A stretch of 64,000 nucleotides of DNA, from positions 23,992-87,991 of the forward strand of contig CACZIT010000020.1 of the NCBI GenBank assembly GCA_902781315.1, in the 5' to 3' direction. Positions 39,051 through 48,750 of the stretch are shown piece after piece. This stretch comes from an uncultured Prevotellaceae bacterium (GTDB taxonomy: Bacteria > Bacteroidota > Bacteroidia > Bacteroidales > Bacteroidaceae). Under the pieces are notes generated by a model. That model was not told where the DNA came from. It saw only the letters and a list, made by a program, of their open reading frames with translations, and ran no database searches. How positions within the stretch are numbered: the first letter of the stretch is position 1; each line of letters starts with the position of its first letter. The position numbers were made by a program, and so were the translations under genes.

Positions 39051-40091
39051 GTGTTTAGATTTGAGAATCCGATATATCTCTGGCTGCTGGTGGTGATTCC
39101 GCTGCTGGCGCTCGTCAGGTTCTGGGGCTGGCGCCAACGCGTGCGCAAGCTTCGGAAGTTTGGCGACCCTGAACTGCTGAAAGAACTGATGCCCGACGTC
39201 TCTAAGTACCGTCCGTCGGTGAAGTTCTGGCTGTTGCAGGCTGCCTTGGCGCTGCTCATCGTGATGCTAGCCCGTCCGCAGATGGGAACGAAAATCTCGC
39301 GCGAGAAGCGCAACGGTATCGAAACCATCATCTGCCTAGACATCAGTAACTCCATGTTGAGCGAAGACGTGGTGCCTTCGCGTCTGCAGAAGAGCAAAAT
39401 GCTGGTGGAGAACCTTGTTGACCATTTCACCAACGATAAGATCGGCCTCATCGTCTTTGCCGGCGATGCCTTCGTGCAGTTACCTATCACCAGCGACTAT
39501 GTCTCGGCAAAGATGTTCCTGCAAAACATTGAGCCCTCGCTCATCGATATGCAGGGCACCAACATCGCACGAGCCTTGTCGTTGGCCTCCAATAGTTTTA
39601 CACAACAGGAGAAGATCGGGCGCGCCATCATCCTGATTACCGACGGCGAAGACCATGAGGGAGGTGCCCTCGAGGCCGCTGCCGCTGCCAAGAAGAAAGG
39701 CATGAACGTCTTCATTCTGGGTGTGGGCGACACCAAGGGAAGCCCTATTCCCGATGGACAGGGCGGCTACATGCGCGATGAGGGCGGCAACGTGGTGATG
39801 ACGGCGCTGAACGAGCAGATGTGTCAGCAAGTGGCTCAGGCCGGCAGCGGAAAGTACATACACGTCGACAATACGAGCGAAGCCCAGGAAACACTCAACG
39901 ACGAACTGACGCGCCTGCAGAAGGGCGAGACCGACAGCGTCATCTACAGTGAGTACGACGAACAGTTCCAAGCCTTCGGCATCCTGGTTCTGCTGTTGCT
40001 CATCATCGAGGCTTGCATCTTGGAAAGCAAGAATCCGCTTACCCGGAAGTTCTCTATCTTCAAGCGTCGCAGCCAGAATGCTAACAAATAA
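39051..40091 (+). CDS. batB: Aerotolerance protein BatB (VWA domain)
   Basis: 346 residues, GTG start. N-terminal membrane helices (about 8-22 and 60-76) are followed by a VWA domain with MIDAS DISNS near residues 104-108. A further helix lies near 309-326. It is similar in design to BatA, as expected of the duplicated pair. The gap from BatA is 53 bases and batC starts 11 bases after its stop. Confidence 0.88.
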   Translation: MFRFENPIYLWLLVVIPLLALVRFWGWRQRVRKLRKFGDPELLKELMPDVSKYRPSVKFWLLQAALALLIVMLARPQMGTKISREKRNGIETIICLDISNSMLSEDVVPSRLQKSKMLVENLVDHFTNDKIGLIVFAGDAFVQLPITSDYVSAKMFLQNIEPSLIDMQGTNIARALSLASNSFTQQEKIGRAIILITDGEDHEGGALEAAAAAKKKGMNVFILGVGDTKGSPIPDGQGGYMRDEGGNVVMTALNEQMCQQVAQAGSGKYIHVDNTSEAQETLNDELTRLQKGETDSVIYSEYDEQFQAFGILVLLLLIIEACILESKNPLTRKFSIFKRRSQNANK

Positions 40092-40102
40092 ATAAGGAAA
40101 GA

Positions 40103-40804
40103 ATGATAACGACAAATACAACACGGAACTGCTTCACGACATCAAGGCTGGCCGCTTTGCTGCTGGGCTGTCTTTTTGCGCTGGGCTGTCATGCACAGGC
40201 CGACCGGCAATACATCAGGCAGGGCAACAAGCTGTTCCGTCAGCAAAACTATGCGAAGGCAGAAGTGGAATATCAGAAAGCCCTGGCTGCCAATCAGCGC
40301 AATTCGCAGGCTCTCTACAACCTGGGCTGTGCGCTCATGATGCAACAGAAGGATTCGGCGGCCATCGTGCAGTTCGAGAATGCCGGAAAGCTTGAGACGT
40401 CGCGCCTTCGCAAAGCTATGGTCTATCACAACATCGGGTGCATCTGCCAGAAGCATCAGATGTTCGGCGAGGCCATAGAGGCCTACAAGGAAAGCCTGCG
40501 CAACAATCCTGACGACGACGAGACGAGATACAATCTGGCTTTGTGCAAGCGTCAGCAGAAGAACCAGCAGAACCAAGGCGGTGGCGGAAAGGACGACAAG
40601 AAGCAGGACAATAAAGACCAAGACAAGAAGCAGGATAAGCAACAACAGCAGCAACAGCAAAAGCAGCAGCCCCAGGAGCAAATGAGCAAGGAGAATGCAG
40701 AACAGTTGCTGAATGCTGCCATGCAGGAAGAGAAAGCCACGCAGCAGCGCATGAAGAAATCCATGCAGCATCCCAACCGCAAGCGCCTTCCGAAAAACTG
40801 GTAG
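40103..40804 (+). CDS. batC: TPR protein BatC
   Basis: 233 residues. A signal peptide (ending GCHAQ) could also be a lipobox (ALGC). About three tetratricopeptide repeats lie between residues 35 and 150 (NYAKAEVEYQKALAANQRNS, then FGEAIEAYKESLRNNPDD). The C-terminal part is a long K/Q/D-rich low-complexity tail with runs of glutamine. It should face the periplasm. The name follows gene order in the bat cluster. Confidence 0.83.
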   Translation: MITTNTTRNCFTTSRLAALLLGCLFALGCHAQADRQYIRQGNKLFRQQNYAKAEVEYQKALAANQRNSQALYNLGCALMMQQKDSAAIVQFENAGKLETSRLRKAMVYHNIGCICQKHQMFGEAIEAYKESLRNNPDDDETRYNLALCKRQQKNQQNQGGGGKDDKKQDNKDQDKKQDKQQQQQQQKQQPQEQMSKENAEQLLNAAMQEEKATQQRMKKSMQHPNRKRLPKNW

Positions 40805-40829
40805 AACACTCAAATGATGATTAAAGCAG

Positions 40830-43463
40830 ATGATGACAGACACGAAATATAGGAATCTGAATGGTATGGCAGGAGCAAGACAAACCCTGATGCGTTTATT
40901 GCTCTTGCTGGTTTGCAGCCTTGCTGGTTTGCAACTACGTGCACAGACCATCACGCTTTCAGCCCCCACGCATGTGGCTGCAGGCGAGAACTTCCGTGTG
41001 GCCTATACTATCAATACGCAGGATGTGCAGGACTTCCGCTCCGGCCTGCGTTCGTCGGAAGTGGCAGAGATCATTGCCGGCCCTTACACCTCCTCGCAGT
41101 CGAGTTTCCAGATGACCAACGGCCACACCACTTCCTCCTCGTCTGTCACCTACACTTACACCCTCTATGCCCTGAAGAGCGGAACGTTCAACGTGCCTGC
41201 TGCCCAGGCTGTTGTCGACGGAAAGACCATTCACTCGCGGGCAGCCAAGATTGCCGTTTCAGGCACAGCAAAGAATCATTCCGGTGCCCCCGACATGCAT
41301 CAGGATCAGGAACCCCAGATGCGTGCGGCCGGTTCAAAGATTACGGGCAACGACCTCTTCATCAAGGTGAGTGCCAACAAGCGCCGCGTACATGAGCAGG
41401 AGCCGGTGCTGCTTACGTATAAAGTCTATACTCTTGTCGACCTTACCCAGCTGAATGGTAAGATGCCCGACCTGACTGGCTTCCACACACAGGAGATTCC
41501 GCTGCCGCAGCAGAAGAGTTTCCACGTTGAGCAGGTCAACGGGCGTTCCTATCGCTGTGTCACGTGGAGCCAGTACGTCATGTATCCGCAGATGACGGGC
41601 AAGCTCGAGATTCCCAGCATCACGTTCAAGGGCATCGTCGTCCAGCAGAACCGTAACGTAGATCCCTTCGAAGCCTTCTTCAACGGCGGTTCGGGCTATG
41701 TTGAGGTGAAGCGTGACATCGTCGCTCCGGGACTGACGATTCAGGTGGACCCGCTGCCCACGCGTCCAGCCAATTTCTCTGGTGGAGTGGGGCGGTTCAA
41801 CATTTCCGCACAGGTAGACAAACAGTCGGTGAAGGCTGGCGATCCTATCTCCCTGCGCGTCGTCGTGGGTGGCAATGGAAATCTGAAACTCATCAAGCAA
41901 CCCGTGGTGACCTTCCCCAAGGACTTCGACACCTACGATGCAAAGGTGAGCGACAAGACTCGCCTGACTGCCAATGGCGTAGAGGGAAATATGGTGTACG
42001 ATTTCCTGGCTGTTCCGCGCAATCCCGGCCGCTACACGATTCCTCCTGTGGAACTTGTCTACTACGATACTTCGGCCAATGCCTACCGTACGGTGAAGAC
42101 TCAGGCCTTCGATATAGAGGTGGCCAAGGGCGACGGTAAGGGAACATCTGTCGCCGACTATGCTACAGAGCGCAGCAAAGACATCCGCGGCCTCAAGTCA
42201 GGCTCTGCCAAGAGCGGCCTGTCGGGTGAGCAGTTCTTCGGCAGCGTGGGCTACTGGCTGAGTCTCCTGATACCCTTCATTGCCTTCGTGGTGCTGCTCG
42301 TCGTGTTCCGCAAGCGTGCTCTCGACAATGCCGACCTTGGAAAGATGCGTGGTAAGAAAGCCAACAAGGTGGCAACGCGTCGTCTGCGCAAGGCCGAGCA
42401 ACTGATGAAGCAGGGACAGTCGGCAGCGTTCTACGACGAGGTGCTGCGCGCCTTGTGGGGCTATGTGGGCGACAAGCTGAACATGCCCGTCGAACAGCTC
42501 TCGCGCGAGAACATCTCAGAAAATCTGCACTCCCACAACGTGGCCGACAGCGTGGTCAGCCAGTTCCTCGGTGCTCTCGACGAATGCGAGTTTGAGCGCT
42601 ATGCCCCTGGTGATGCTGCAGGTAATATGAGCAAGACCTACAGCGCAGCTATGACAGCCATCGAACAGATTGAAGCAACCATGAAGAAAAAGAAGAAGCA
42701 AAGCTCGTCGGCATCCCTGCGTAGCGTGGTGCTGTTGTGCTGCCTCATGGCCGGGTGCCTGGGCAGCATGGGCGCCGTGACGAAGGAGAGTGCCGACATG
42801 GACTACAAGAAGGGCAACTATCAGCAGGCCATACAGACCTACCAACTGTTGCTGAAGCAGGCTCCCTCGGCCGAACTCTATTATAACCTGGGAAATGCCT
42901 ACTTCCGCACCGACAACATCACACAGGCCATCCTGGCCTACGAGCGTGCCTTGAAACTGGCTCCCGGCGACAACGATACGCGCTACAACCTGGAGTTTGC
43001 CCGCAGCAAGACCATCGACAAGATTGCCCCGCAGAGCGAAATGTTCTTCTTTGCGTGGTATCGTTCGCTGGTCAGCATGATGAGCGTCGACGCCTGGGCC
43101 TACGTGGCCATCCTCTCCATCATCCTTGTGCTGCTGCTGGCCTTAGCCTTCCTTTTTTCTCCGCGCATGCTTTGGCGGCAAGTGGGCTTCTATGGGGCCC
43201 TGTTCTTCCTCGCCCTGTTCTTCCTGAGCAATCTCTTTGCCTATCAGCAGAAACGCATGCACGACAGCAACCAGGGGGCAGTCGTCGTAGCGCCGTCGGT
43301 CAGCGTGAAGAAGACTCCTGGCGCCAATGGCACAGAAGACTACGTGCTCCATGAAGGAACTCGCCTGAGCATCACCGACCGGAGCATAGCCCGTTGGCTG
43401 GGCATACGTCTTGACGACGGACGCGAAGGATGGATTCCTGCAGCCAGCGTGGAAGAAATCTGA
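40830..43463 (+). CDS. BatD-BatE fusion protein
   Basis: 877 residues. Residues 1-617 match BatD: signal peptide, several periplasmic beta domains (for example PVTFPKDFDTYDAKVSDKTR), a membrane helix near 473-492 and a cytoplasmic helical domain. Residues from about 618 match BatE: a signal-peptide-like segment (VVLLCCLMAGCLGSMGA), TPR repeats (DYKKGNYQQAIQTYQLLL), two membrane helices and a C-terminal SH3-like domain ending GREGWIPAASVEEI. In other Bacteroidales BatD and BatE are separate. The join runs through an in-frame ATG at 42681 with no stop between. A start at 40866 would remove 12 residues before the signal peptide. Confidence 0.82.
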   Translation: MMTDTKYRNLNGMAGARQTLMRLLLLLVCSLAGLQLRAQTITLSAPTHVAAGENFRVAYTINTQDVQDFRSGLRSSEVAEIIAGPYTSSQSSFQMTNGHTTSSSSVTYTYTLYALKSGTFNVPAAQAVVDGKTIHSRAAKIAVSGTAKNHSGAPDMHQDQEPQMRAAGSKITGNDLFIKVSANKRRVHEQEPVLLTYKVYTLVDLTQLNGKMPDLTGFHTQEIPLPQQKSFHVEQVNGRSYRCVTWSQYVMYPQMTGKLEIPSITFKGIVVQQNRNVDPFEAFFNGGSGYVEVKRDIVAPGLTIQVDPLPTRPANFSGGVGRFNISAQVDKQSVKAGDPISLRVVVGGNGNLKLIKQPVVTFPKDFDTYDAKVSDKTRLTANGVEGNMVYDFLAVPRNPGRYTIPPVELVYYDTSANAYRTVKTQAFDIEVAKGDGKGTSVADYATERSKDIRGLKSGSAKSGLSGEQFFGSVGYWLSLLIPFIAFVVLLVVFRKRALDNADLGKMRGKKANKVATRRLRKAEQLMKQGQSAAFYDEVLRALWGYVGDKLNMPVEQLSRENISENLHSHNVADSVVSQFLGALDECEFERYAPGDAAGNMSKTYSAAMTAIEQIEATMKKKKKQSSSASLRSVVLLCCLMAGCLGSMGAVTKESADMDYKKGNYQQAIQTYQLLLKQAPSAELYYNLGNAYFRTDNITQAILAYERALKLAPGDNDTRYNLEFARSKTIDKIAPQSEMFFFAWYRSLVSMMSVDAWAYVAILSIILVLLLALAFLFSPRMLWRQVGFYGALFFLALFFLSNLFAYQQKRMHDSNQGAVVVAPSVSVKKTPGANGTEDYVLHEGTRLSITDRSIARWLGIRLDDGREGWIPAASVEEI

Positions 43464-43511
43464 GCGTGCCCTCACCTCTTATGTTTTGAATAGATATACT
43501 GAATCATCCAG

Positions 43512-44204
43512 ATGGATATAGCAACATTTGAAACCCTCGACCGTCAGTTGCTCGAATTCTTCAATGGCAGCAACTCCGTTTTCCTTGATTCCGTGGCCAT
43601 CACGTTCACGTCGGGGCTGACGTGGATTCCGCTCTATGTTGCCTTGCTCTATCTGGTCATCAAGAATAGCGAGAACATGGCCCAGTTCGGACTCATTGTG
43701 GCCAGCGTGCTGCTCTGCATGTTGCTTTCCGACGGCGTGGCTGAATATCTGGTGAAGCCCTATGTGGGGCGTCTGCGTCCTTCTGCCGACCCAGCCGTGA
43801 AGTATCTCATTGATGTGGTAGGCAACTATCGCGAGTCTACCACCTTCAGTTTCCCCTCGGCCCATGCGGCTAATACGGCTGCCGTAGCGGTATTTTTCAG
43901 TCTGCTCGTGCGCAACAAGAGCCTCTCCGTTATGTTGCTCCTTTGGTCGGTGCTCAACTGTTGGACGCGCCTCTATCTCGGCGTCCATTATCCTGCCGAC
44001 ATCCTCGTCGGATTCCTCTGGGGCATTATTTCGGCCGTTGTCAGCTATGGTGCCTACCGTGCCATCTATTTCCGCCTGCGCCCGAGGCTCAACTACATTT
44101 CCTCGCAGTACACCTCCACGGGCTACAACCATGAGGACATTGATATCGTGCTGCTCACCGGCGTGCTCCTCTGCCTCTATGTCGTGCTGCGCGCCGTATT
44201 CTAA
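43512..44204 (+). CDS. PAP2-family phosphatase
   Basis: 230 residues with about five membrane helices. All three parts of the lipid-phosphatase signature are present: KPYVGRLRP (K82, R89, P90), FPSAH (H118) and R153-x5-H159-x3-D163 in TRLYLGVHYPAD. It should remove phosphate from a lipid such as undecaprenyl or phosphatidyl phosphate at the membrane. The exact substrate is not shown. Forty-eight bases follow the bat cluster. Confidence 0.9.
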   Translation: MDIATFETLDRQLLEFFNGSNSVFLDSVAITFTSGLTWIPLYVALLYLVIKNSENMAQFGLIVASVLLCMLLSDGVAEYLVKPYVGRLRPSADPAVKYLIDVVGNYRESTTFSFPSAHAANTAAVAVFFSLLVRNKSLSVMLLLWSVLNCWTRLYLGVHYPADILVGFLWGIISAVVSYGAYRAIYFRLRPRLNYISSQYTSTGYNHEDIDIVLLTGVLLCLYVVLRAVF

Positions 44205-44242
44205 AGGACACACATTTTTTTGATAGTTTTAAAAAACAACCC

Positions 44243-45463
44243 ATGATACCCGATATTAAGATAAGCGATTACAACTACAATCTTCCCGACGATTTCATAG
44301 CTCGCTACCCGTTGGCCCAGCGCGACCAAAGCCGGCTGCTGGTCTATCGTCAGGGCACTATCGTCGACGACCACTTCTACCATCTGCCAAACTATCTGCC
44401 TGAGGGAGCTCTGATGGTGTTCAACAATACCAAGGTCATCCAGGCTCGTCTCCATTTCCGCAAGCCCCAAGGAGCCCTCATCGAGGTGTTCCTGCTTGAA
44501 CCCCACCAACCTGCCGACTATGAGCAGATGTTTCAGTCGCAGGGCTGTTGCTCGTGGCATTGCCTCGTGGGCAACTTGAAGAAGTGGAAGCAGGGGTCGC
44601 TGGCGCGTGCCATCGAGGTGGGCGAGCATCGCTTCGACCTCAGTGCCACCCTCGTGACACAGGCTGTCGGACAGGCTACCCCCGTCGTGCAGTTCACGTG
44701 GGATGCCCCTGTCAGCTTTGCCGACATACTTGATTCTATAGGCGAACTGCCCATTCCGCCATACCTGAACCGTGCTACCGAAGAGAGCGACAAGACCACC
44801 TATCAGACCGTCTATTCGCGCATCAAGGGCAGCGTGGCAGCCCCCACGGCAGGACTCCATTTCACGCCCGCCGTGCTGAGCGCTATCGACCAAAGCGGCA
44901 TCGAGCGCACCGAGGTCACGCTCCACGTGGGAGCAGGCACCTTCCGCCCCGTCAAGAGCGAAAGCGTAGCCGAGCATCCCATGCACAGCGAGCACATCAG
45001 CGTCGGCTTAGGCACCATCGAGGCCTTGCTGCGCCACGAGGCACGTGCCATTGCCGTCGGTACCACCAGCGTGCGCACCCTCGAGAGCCTCTACTACATA
45101 GGCAGCAAACTCTTGCGTCAGCCCGACATCGACCCCTCGCTGCTCACGGTTGACCAATGGGAACCCTATGATCCCGAAACCTCTGAACCCACGCCCATGC
45201 AGGCCATGCAGGCGCTGCACGACTACATGACGAGCCACCAGCTCACCACGTTCCACACCGATACGCGCATCATCATCGTGCCGGGCTACAAATACCACAT
45301 CGTCCAGATGCTGGTCACCAATTTCCATCAGCCCCAGTCCACGTTGCTGCTGCTCGTCAGCGCCCTGCTGGGTGGCGAGCGTTGGAAAGACCTCTATGCC
45401 CATGCGCTCAGCAGCGGCTATCGTTTCCTGAGCTATGGCGACTCCTCTCTGCTCATTCCTTGA
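44243..45463 (+). CDS. queA: tRNA preQ1(34) S-adenosylmethionine ribosyltransferase-isomerase
   Basis: 406 residues. QueA transfers and rearranges the ribose of SAM onto preQ1 in tRNA to make epoxyqueuosine. YPLAQRDQSRLLVY, MVFNNTKVIQARL, SAVAAPTAGLHF-type (here GSVAAPTAGLHFT), TLHVGAGTFRPVKSE and TNFHQPQSTLLLLVSALLGG are the family blocks. It is longer than the usual 345 because of an insertion around residues 290-335 (DPSLLTVDQWEPYDPETSEP). Confidence 0.94.
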   Translation: MIPDIKISDYNYNLPDDFIARYPLAQRDQSRLLVYRQGTIVDDHFYHLPNYLPEGALMVFNNTKVIQARLHFRKPQGALIEVFLLEPHQPADYEQMFQSQGCCSWHCLVGNLKKWKQGSLARAIEVGEHRFDLSATLVTQAVGQATPVVQFTWDAPVSFADILDSIGELPIPPYLNRATEESDKTTYQTVYSRIKGSVAAPTAGLHFTPAVLSAIDQSGIERTEVTLHVGAGTFRPVKSESVAEHPMHSEHISVGLGTIEALLRHEARAIAVGTTSVRTLESLYYIGSKLLRQPDIDPSLLTVDQWEPYDPETSEPTPMQAMQALHDYMTSHQLTTFHTDTRIIIVPGYKYHIVQMLVTNFHQPQSTLLLLVSALLGGERWKDLYAHALSSGYRFLSYGDSSLLIP

Positions 45464-45548
45464 GCCGCGCGTGAAAGGGCAGCATCACCACGTCTCGAGG
45501 TACGTGGTAAGGATAGTTTAACAACAATAGAATCAGAAAAATAACAAT

Positions 45549-46721
45549 ATGGTGAAGATAGGTGATAAAGTGAGATTCCTGCACGAAGTAGGCGGTGGCC
45601 GCGTGACGGCCCTGAAGGGCAAGAACATTGTCCTGGTGGAAGACGAGGACGGCTTCGAGATACCCATGCTCTCGACCGATGTGGTGGTGATAGGCGACGA
45701 AGACTACAGCACCACAAATGTTGTCAACGCCAAGGCAGCTATGCAGCGCCAGGCCAGCGACGGCCGCAGCATCAAGGCCATGCTGAGAGAAGGCGTCGAC
45801 GATGCTGAGCCTGAGGGCGCCGACGATGAAGACGAGGTCGATTTTTCGAAGGTCACGTTCCGGGCACCTGCCGAAGAGCGCAAGGGAGGCAATCAGCTTT
45901 CTGCCTGGCTGGCTTTCGTGCCCATCGACATCAGGGAAGTCACCCACACACGTTTCGAGACCTACTTCGTCAACGACTCCAACTACTACATCCAGTGGAC
46001 CTACCTCGTGGCCGAGGGCAACAGCTGGACCCTGCGGGCACGTGGCGAGGCCGAGCCTAACACCAAGGAGTTCATCGAGGAGTTCGGCCGCGAGGAACTG
46101 AACAACCTCCAGCGCGTGGCCGTCCAGATGCTGGCTTACAAGCGCGACAAACCGTTCGTGCTGAAGCCCACGATGGACGTACAGCTGCGCATCGACGGCA
46201 CAAAGTTCTACAAGCTGCACACCTTCGAGGAGAACGATTTCTTCGAGCAGAAGGCACTCCTCTACACGCTGGTGGAGCACGACCGGGTGGCACGTCCGCT
46301 GGTCATCGATGCCCAGCAGCTGAAGGAGCAGATGTACCGCCAGACCGAAGCCGACAAAGCAGCATCGGCCCAGCCTGCCGACCATACACGCGTGGCACGC
46401 CAGCAGCATCAGCCCATCGTGAAGCGCCGGGGCGACGAGGATGTCGTCGTCGTCGACCTCCACATCGATGCCTTGCTCGACACTACTGCCGGCATGTCGA
46501 AGGGCGACATGCTCAACTACCAGATGGACGTCTTCCGCAAGACCCTGGCTCAGTACAAGGACAAGCGCGGCCAGCGCATCATCTTCATCCACGGAAAGGG
46601 TGAGGGAGTGCTCAGGCGAGCCATCGTCAGCGATCTCTCTTACCGCTACAAGAGCTACACCTATCAGGACGCTTCGTTCCAGGAGTATGGCTACGGAGCT
46701 ACCCAGGTGGCCATCAAGTGA
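45549..46721 (+). CDS. Smr-domain protein with DUF2027 N-terminus
   Basis: 390 residues. The N-terminal MVKIGDKVRFLHEVGGGRV is the DUF2027 start (a KOW-like small barrel). The C-terminal Smr domain has VVVVDLHIDALL, GQRIIFIHGKGEGVLRRAI and a basic final strand. Smr domains bind or cut branched or damaged nucleic acids, as in MutS2 and ribosome rescue enzymes. Here it stands alone. The middle is a beta domain (about 115-255). It probably acts in the cytoplasm on DNA or RNA. Confidence 0.88.
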   Translation: MVKIGDKVRFLHEVGGGRVTALKGKNIVLVEDEDGFEIPMLSTDVVVIGDEDYSTTNVVNAKAAMQRQASDGRSIKAMLREGVDDAEPEGADDEDEVDFSKVTFRAPAEERKGGNQLSAWLAFVPIDIREVTHTRFETYFVNDSNYYIQWTYLVAEGNSWTLRARGEAEPNTKEFIEEFGREELNNLQRVAVQMLAYKRDKPFVLKPTMDVQLRIDGTKFYKLHTFEENDFFEQKALLYTLVEHDRVARPLVIDAQQLKEQMYRQTEADKAASAQPADHTRVARQQHQPIVKRRGDEDVVVVDLHIDALLDTTAGMSKGDMLNYQMDVFRKTLAQYKDKRGQRIIFIHGKGEGVLRRAIVSDLSYRYKSYTYQDASFQEYGYGATQVAIK

Positions 46722-46764
46722 TCCCCCCTTCTCAAGACACAAACCCAGAAAAAACTCAAAACTT

Positions 46765-48750
46765 ATGCAACACGGATTTATCAAGGTGGCTGCCGCCGTG
46801 CCGACAGTGAAGGTTGGCGACGTAGAGTACAACGTGCAGCAAATAGAGAGCCTTATCGCTCAGGCCGAAGGAAAGGGCGTCGAAGTCATTGTATTCCCCG
46901 AGCTGTCTGTCACGGGCTACACCTGCCAGGACCTGTTTGCCCAGTCCACGCTCCTCGACGCGGCCGAGTCGGCAGTACTCACGCTCATGGACTTCACTCG
47001 CCAGCTCGACATCATCTCCATTGTCGGACTGCCCGTCATAGCAGGCGACTTGCTGCTCAACTGTGCTGCCGTCATCCAGCGCGGACAGCTGCTGGGCATC
47101 GTACCGAAGACCTACCTGCCCAACTACAGCGAGTTCTACGAGAAGCGCTGGTTTGCTTCAGCTCAGGACCTGCGGCCTATGGAAATCCGTTTTGCAGGCA
47201 GCTCCGTACAGCTCACACCCGAGGCACAGCTCTTCCGCACGTGTGACGACGTGCTCTTCGGCATCGAGGTGTGCGAGGACGTCTGGGCGCCCACTCCCCC
47301 CAGCAACAAGCTGGCCCTGGCCGGTGCCGACATCATCTTCAACCTCTCCGCCAGCGACGAGCTCGTGGGCAAGCACGCCTATCTGAAGTCGCTCCTCTCG
47401 CAGCAGAGCGCACGCACCATCACGGCCTACGTCTACAGCGCCAGCGGCTTTGGCGAGTCCACGCAGGACGTCGTCTTCGGAGGCAATGCCTTCATCTATG
47501 AGAACGGCAGCCTGCTGGCTGAGGGCGAGCGATTCTCGCTGACGGGCCAGATGGTGGTCGAGCAAATCGACGTCGAGCGCATGCGCCACGAGCGACGCAC
47601 CAACTCCACCTACGTCAACGCCCTGCGCAACCTGAAGTACAACATGGAGGCCAGCGGACAGCAGATTCGCATCAACAACTGCCGCTCCTACACGCCGCGC
47701 GACTTCCAATTGGAACGCACCATCAATCCGCTGCCCTTCGTCCCCAGCGAGCCAAGCATGGCCCAGAGCTGCGACGACATCCTCAGCATTCAGACTATGG
47801 GACTCGCCAAGCGACTGGTCCATACCGGTAGCCGGCGCATCATCATCGGCATCAGCGGCGGACTAGACTCCACGCTGGCGCTGCTCGTCGGAGTGAGCAC
47901 GTTCGACAAGTTGGGCTACGACCGCAAGGACATCATCGGCGTCACCATGCCGGGCTTCGGCACCACCGACCGCACCTATCAGAACGCCCTCGCTCTCATG
48001 CAGAGTCTGGGCATCACCATCCGCGAAATCAATATCGGCAAGGCCGTCCTCCAGCACTTCGAGGACATAGGCCACGACGCTGCCATTCACGACGTCACCT
48101 ACGAGAACGCCCAGGCACGCGAGCGCACCCAGATACTCATGGACCTCTCCAACCAGCTGGGAGGACTCGTCGTAGGCACGGGCGACCTCTCCGAACTGGC
48201 TTTGGGTTGGGCCACCTACAACGGCGACCACATGTCGATGTATGGCGTCAACGCCAGCGTGCCCAAGACCCTCATCCGCTACCTCGTGCGCTATGTGGCA
48301 CGGAAGATGCGCTTGGCAGTACCGGCCGACGAAGAAGGCAAGCGCACGGCCAGCGACATCCTGCTCGACATCGTCGACACACCCATCAGCCCCGAGCTGA
48401 CACCAGCCGACGAGAACGGACAAATCAAGCAGAAGACCGAAGACCTCGTGGGTCCCTACGAGCTTCACGACTTCTTCCTCTACCACTTCCTGCGCTTCGG
48501 CTTCACACCCGAGAAAATCATCCTTCTGGCCTGCAAGGCTTTCGACGGCCACGACAGCCGTACCAGCCGCTACGACGAAGAGACCATCCGGAAGTGGCTC
48601 ACCACCTTCCTGCGCCGATTCTTCAGCCAGCAGTTCAAGCGCTCCTGCCTGCCCGACGGACCCAAAGTGGGCAGCGTCAGCCTCTCACCGCGAGGCGACT
48701 GGCGCATGCCCAGCGATGCCTCAAGTGCCATTTGGCTCAAGCAACTATGA
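46765..48750 (+). CDS. nadE: Glutamine-dependent NAD+ synthetase
   Basis: 661 residues. Residues 1-280 form the nitrilase-type glutaminase with triad E46 (VFPELSVTGY), K115 (GIVPKTYLPN) and C170 (FGIEVCEDVW). The C-terminal synthetase has the PP-loop SGGLDS at about 364-369 and GTGDLSELALGWATYNGDHM. It converts deamido-NAD to NAD using ammonia from glutamine. The ATG at 46765 is the family start. A longer upstream frame overlaps the Smr gene and is not used. The last four bases overlap the next gene (ATGA). Confidence 0.95.
   Translation: MQHGFIKVAAAVPTVKVGDVEYNVQQIESLIAQAEGKGVEVIVFPELSVTGYTCQDLFAQSTLLDAAESAVLTLMDFTRQLDIISIVGLPVIAGDLLLNCAAVIQRGQLLGIVPKTYLPNYSEFYEKRWFASAQDLRPMEIRFAGSSVQLTPEAQLFRTCDDVLFGIEVCEDVWAPTPPSNKLALAGADIIFNLSASDELVGKHAYLKSLLSQQSARTITAYVYSASGFGESTQDVVFGGNAFIYENGSLLAEGERFSLTGQMVVEQIDVERMRHERRTNSTYVNALRNLKYNMEASGQQIRINNCRSYTPRDFQLERTINPLPFVPSEPSMAQSCDDILSIQTMGLAKRLVHTGSRRIIIGISGGLDSTLALLVGVSTFDKLGYDRKDIIGVTMPGFGTTDRTYQNALALMQSLGITIREINIGKAVLQHFEDIGHDAAIHDVTYENAQARERTQILMDLSNQLGGLVVGTGDLSELALGWATYNGDHMSMYGVNASVPKTLIRYLVRYVARKMRLAVPADEEGKRTASDILLDIVDTPISPELTPADENGQIKQKTEDLVGPYELHDFFLYHFLRFGFTPEKIILLACKAFDGHDSRTSRYDEETIRKWLTTFLRRFFSQQFKRSCLPDGPKVGSVSLSPRGDWRMPSDASSAIWLKQL

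Noticed and set aside
46441-46764. Longer start for nadE
   Set aside because: It overlaps the Smr gene in another frame and is low in complexity. The conserved N-terminus begins at 46765.
48207-48746. Longer start for the ATP-grasp-like gene
   Set aside because: That frame runs opposite to codon use inside nadE, and the ATGA overlap at 48747 gives a natural start.
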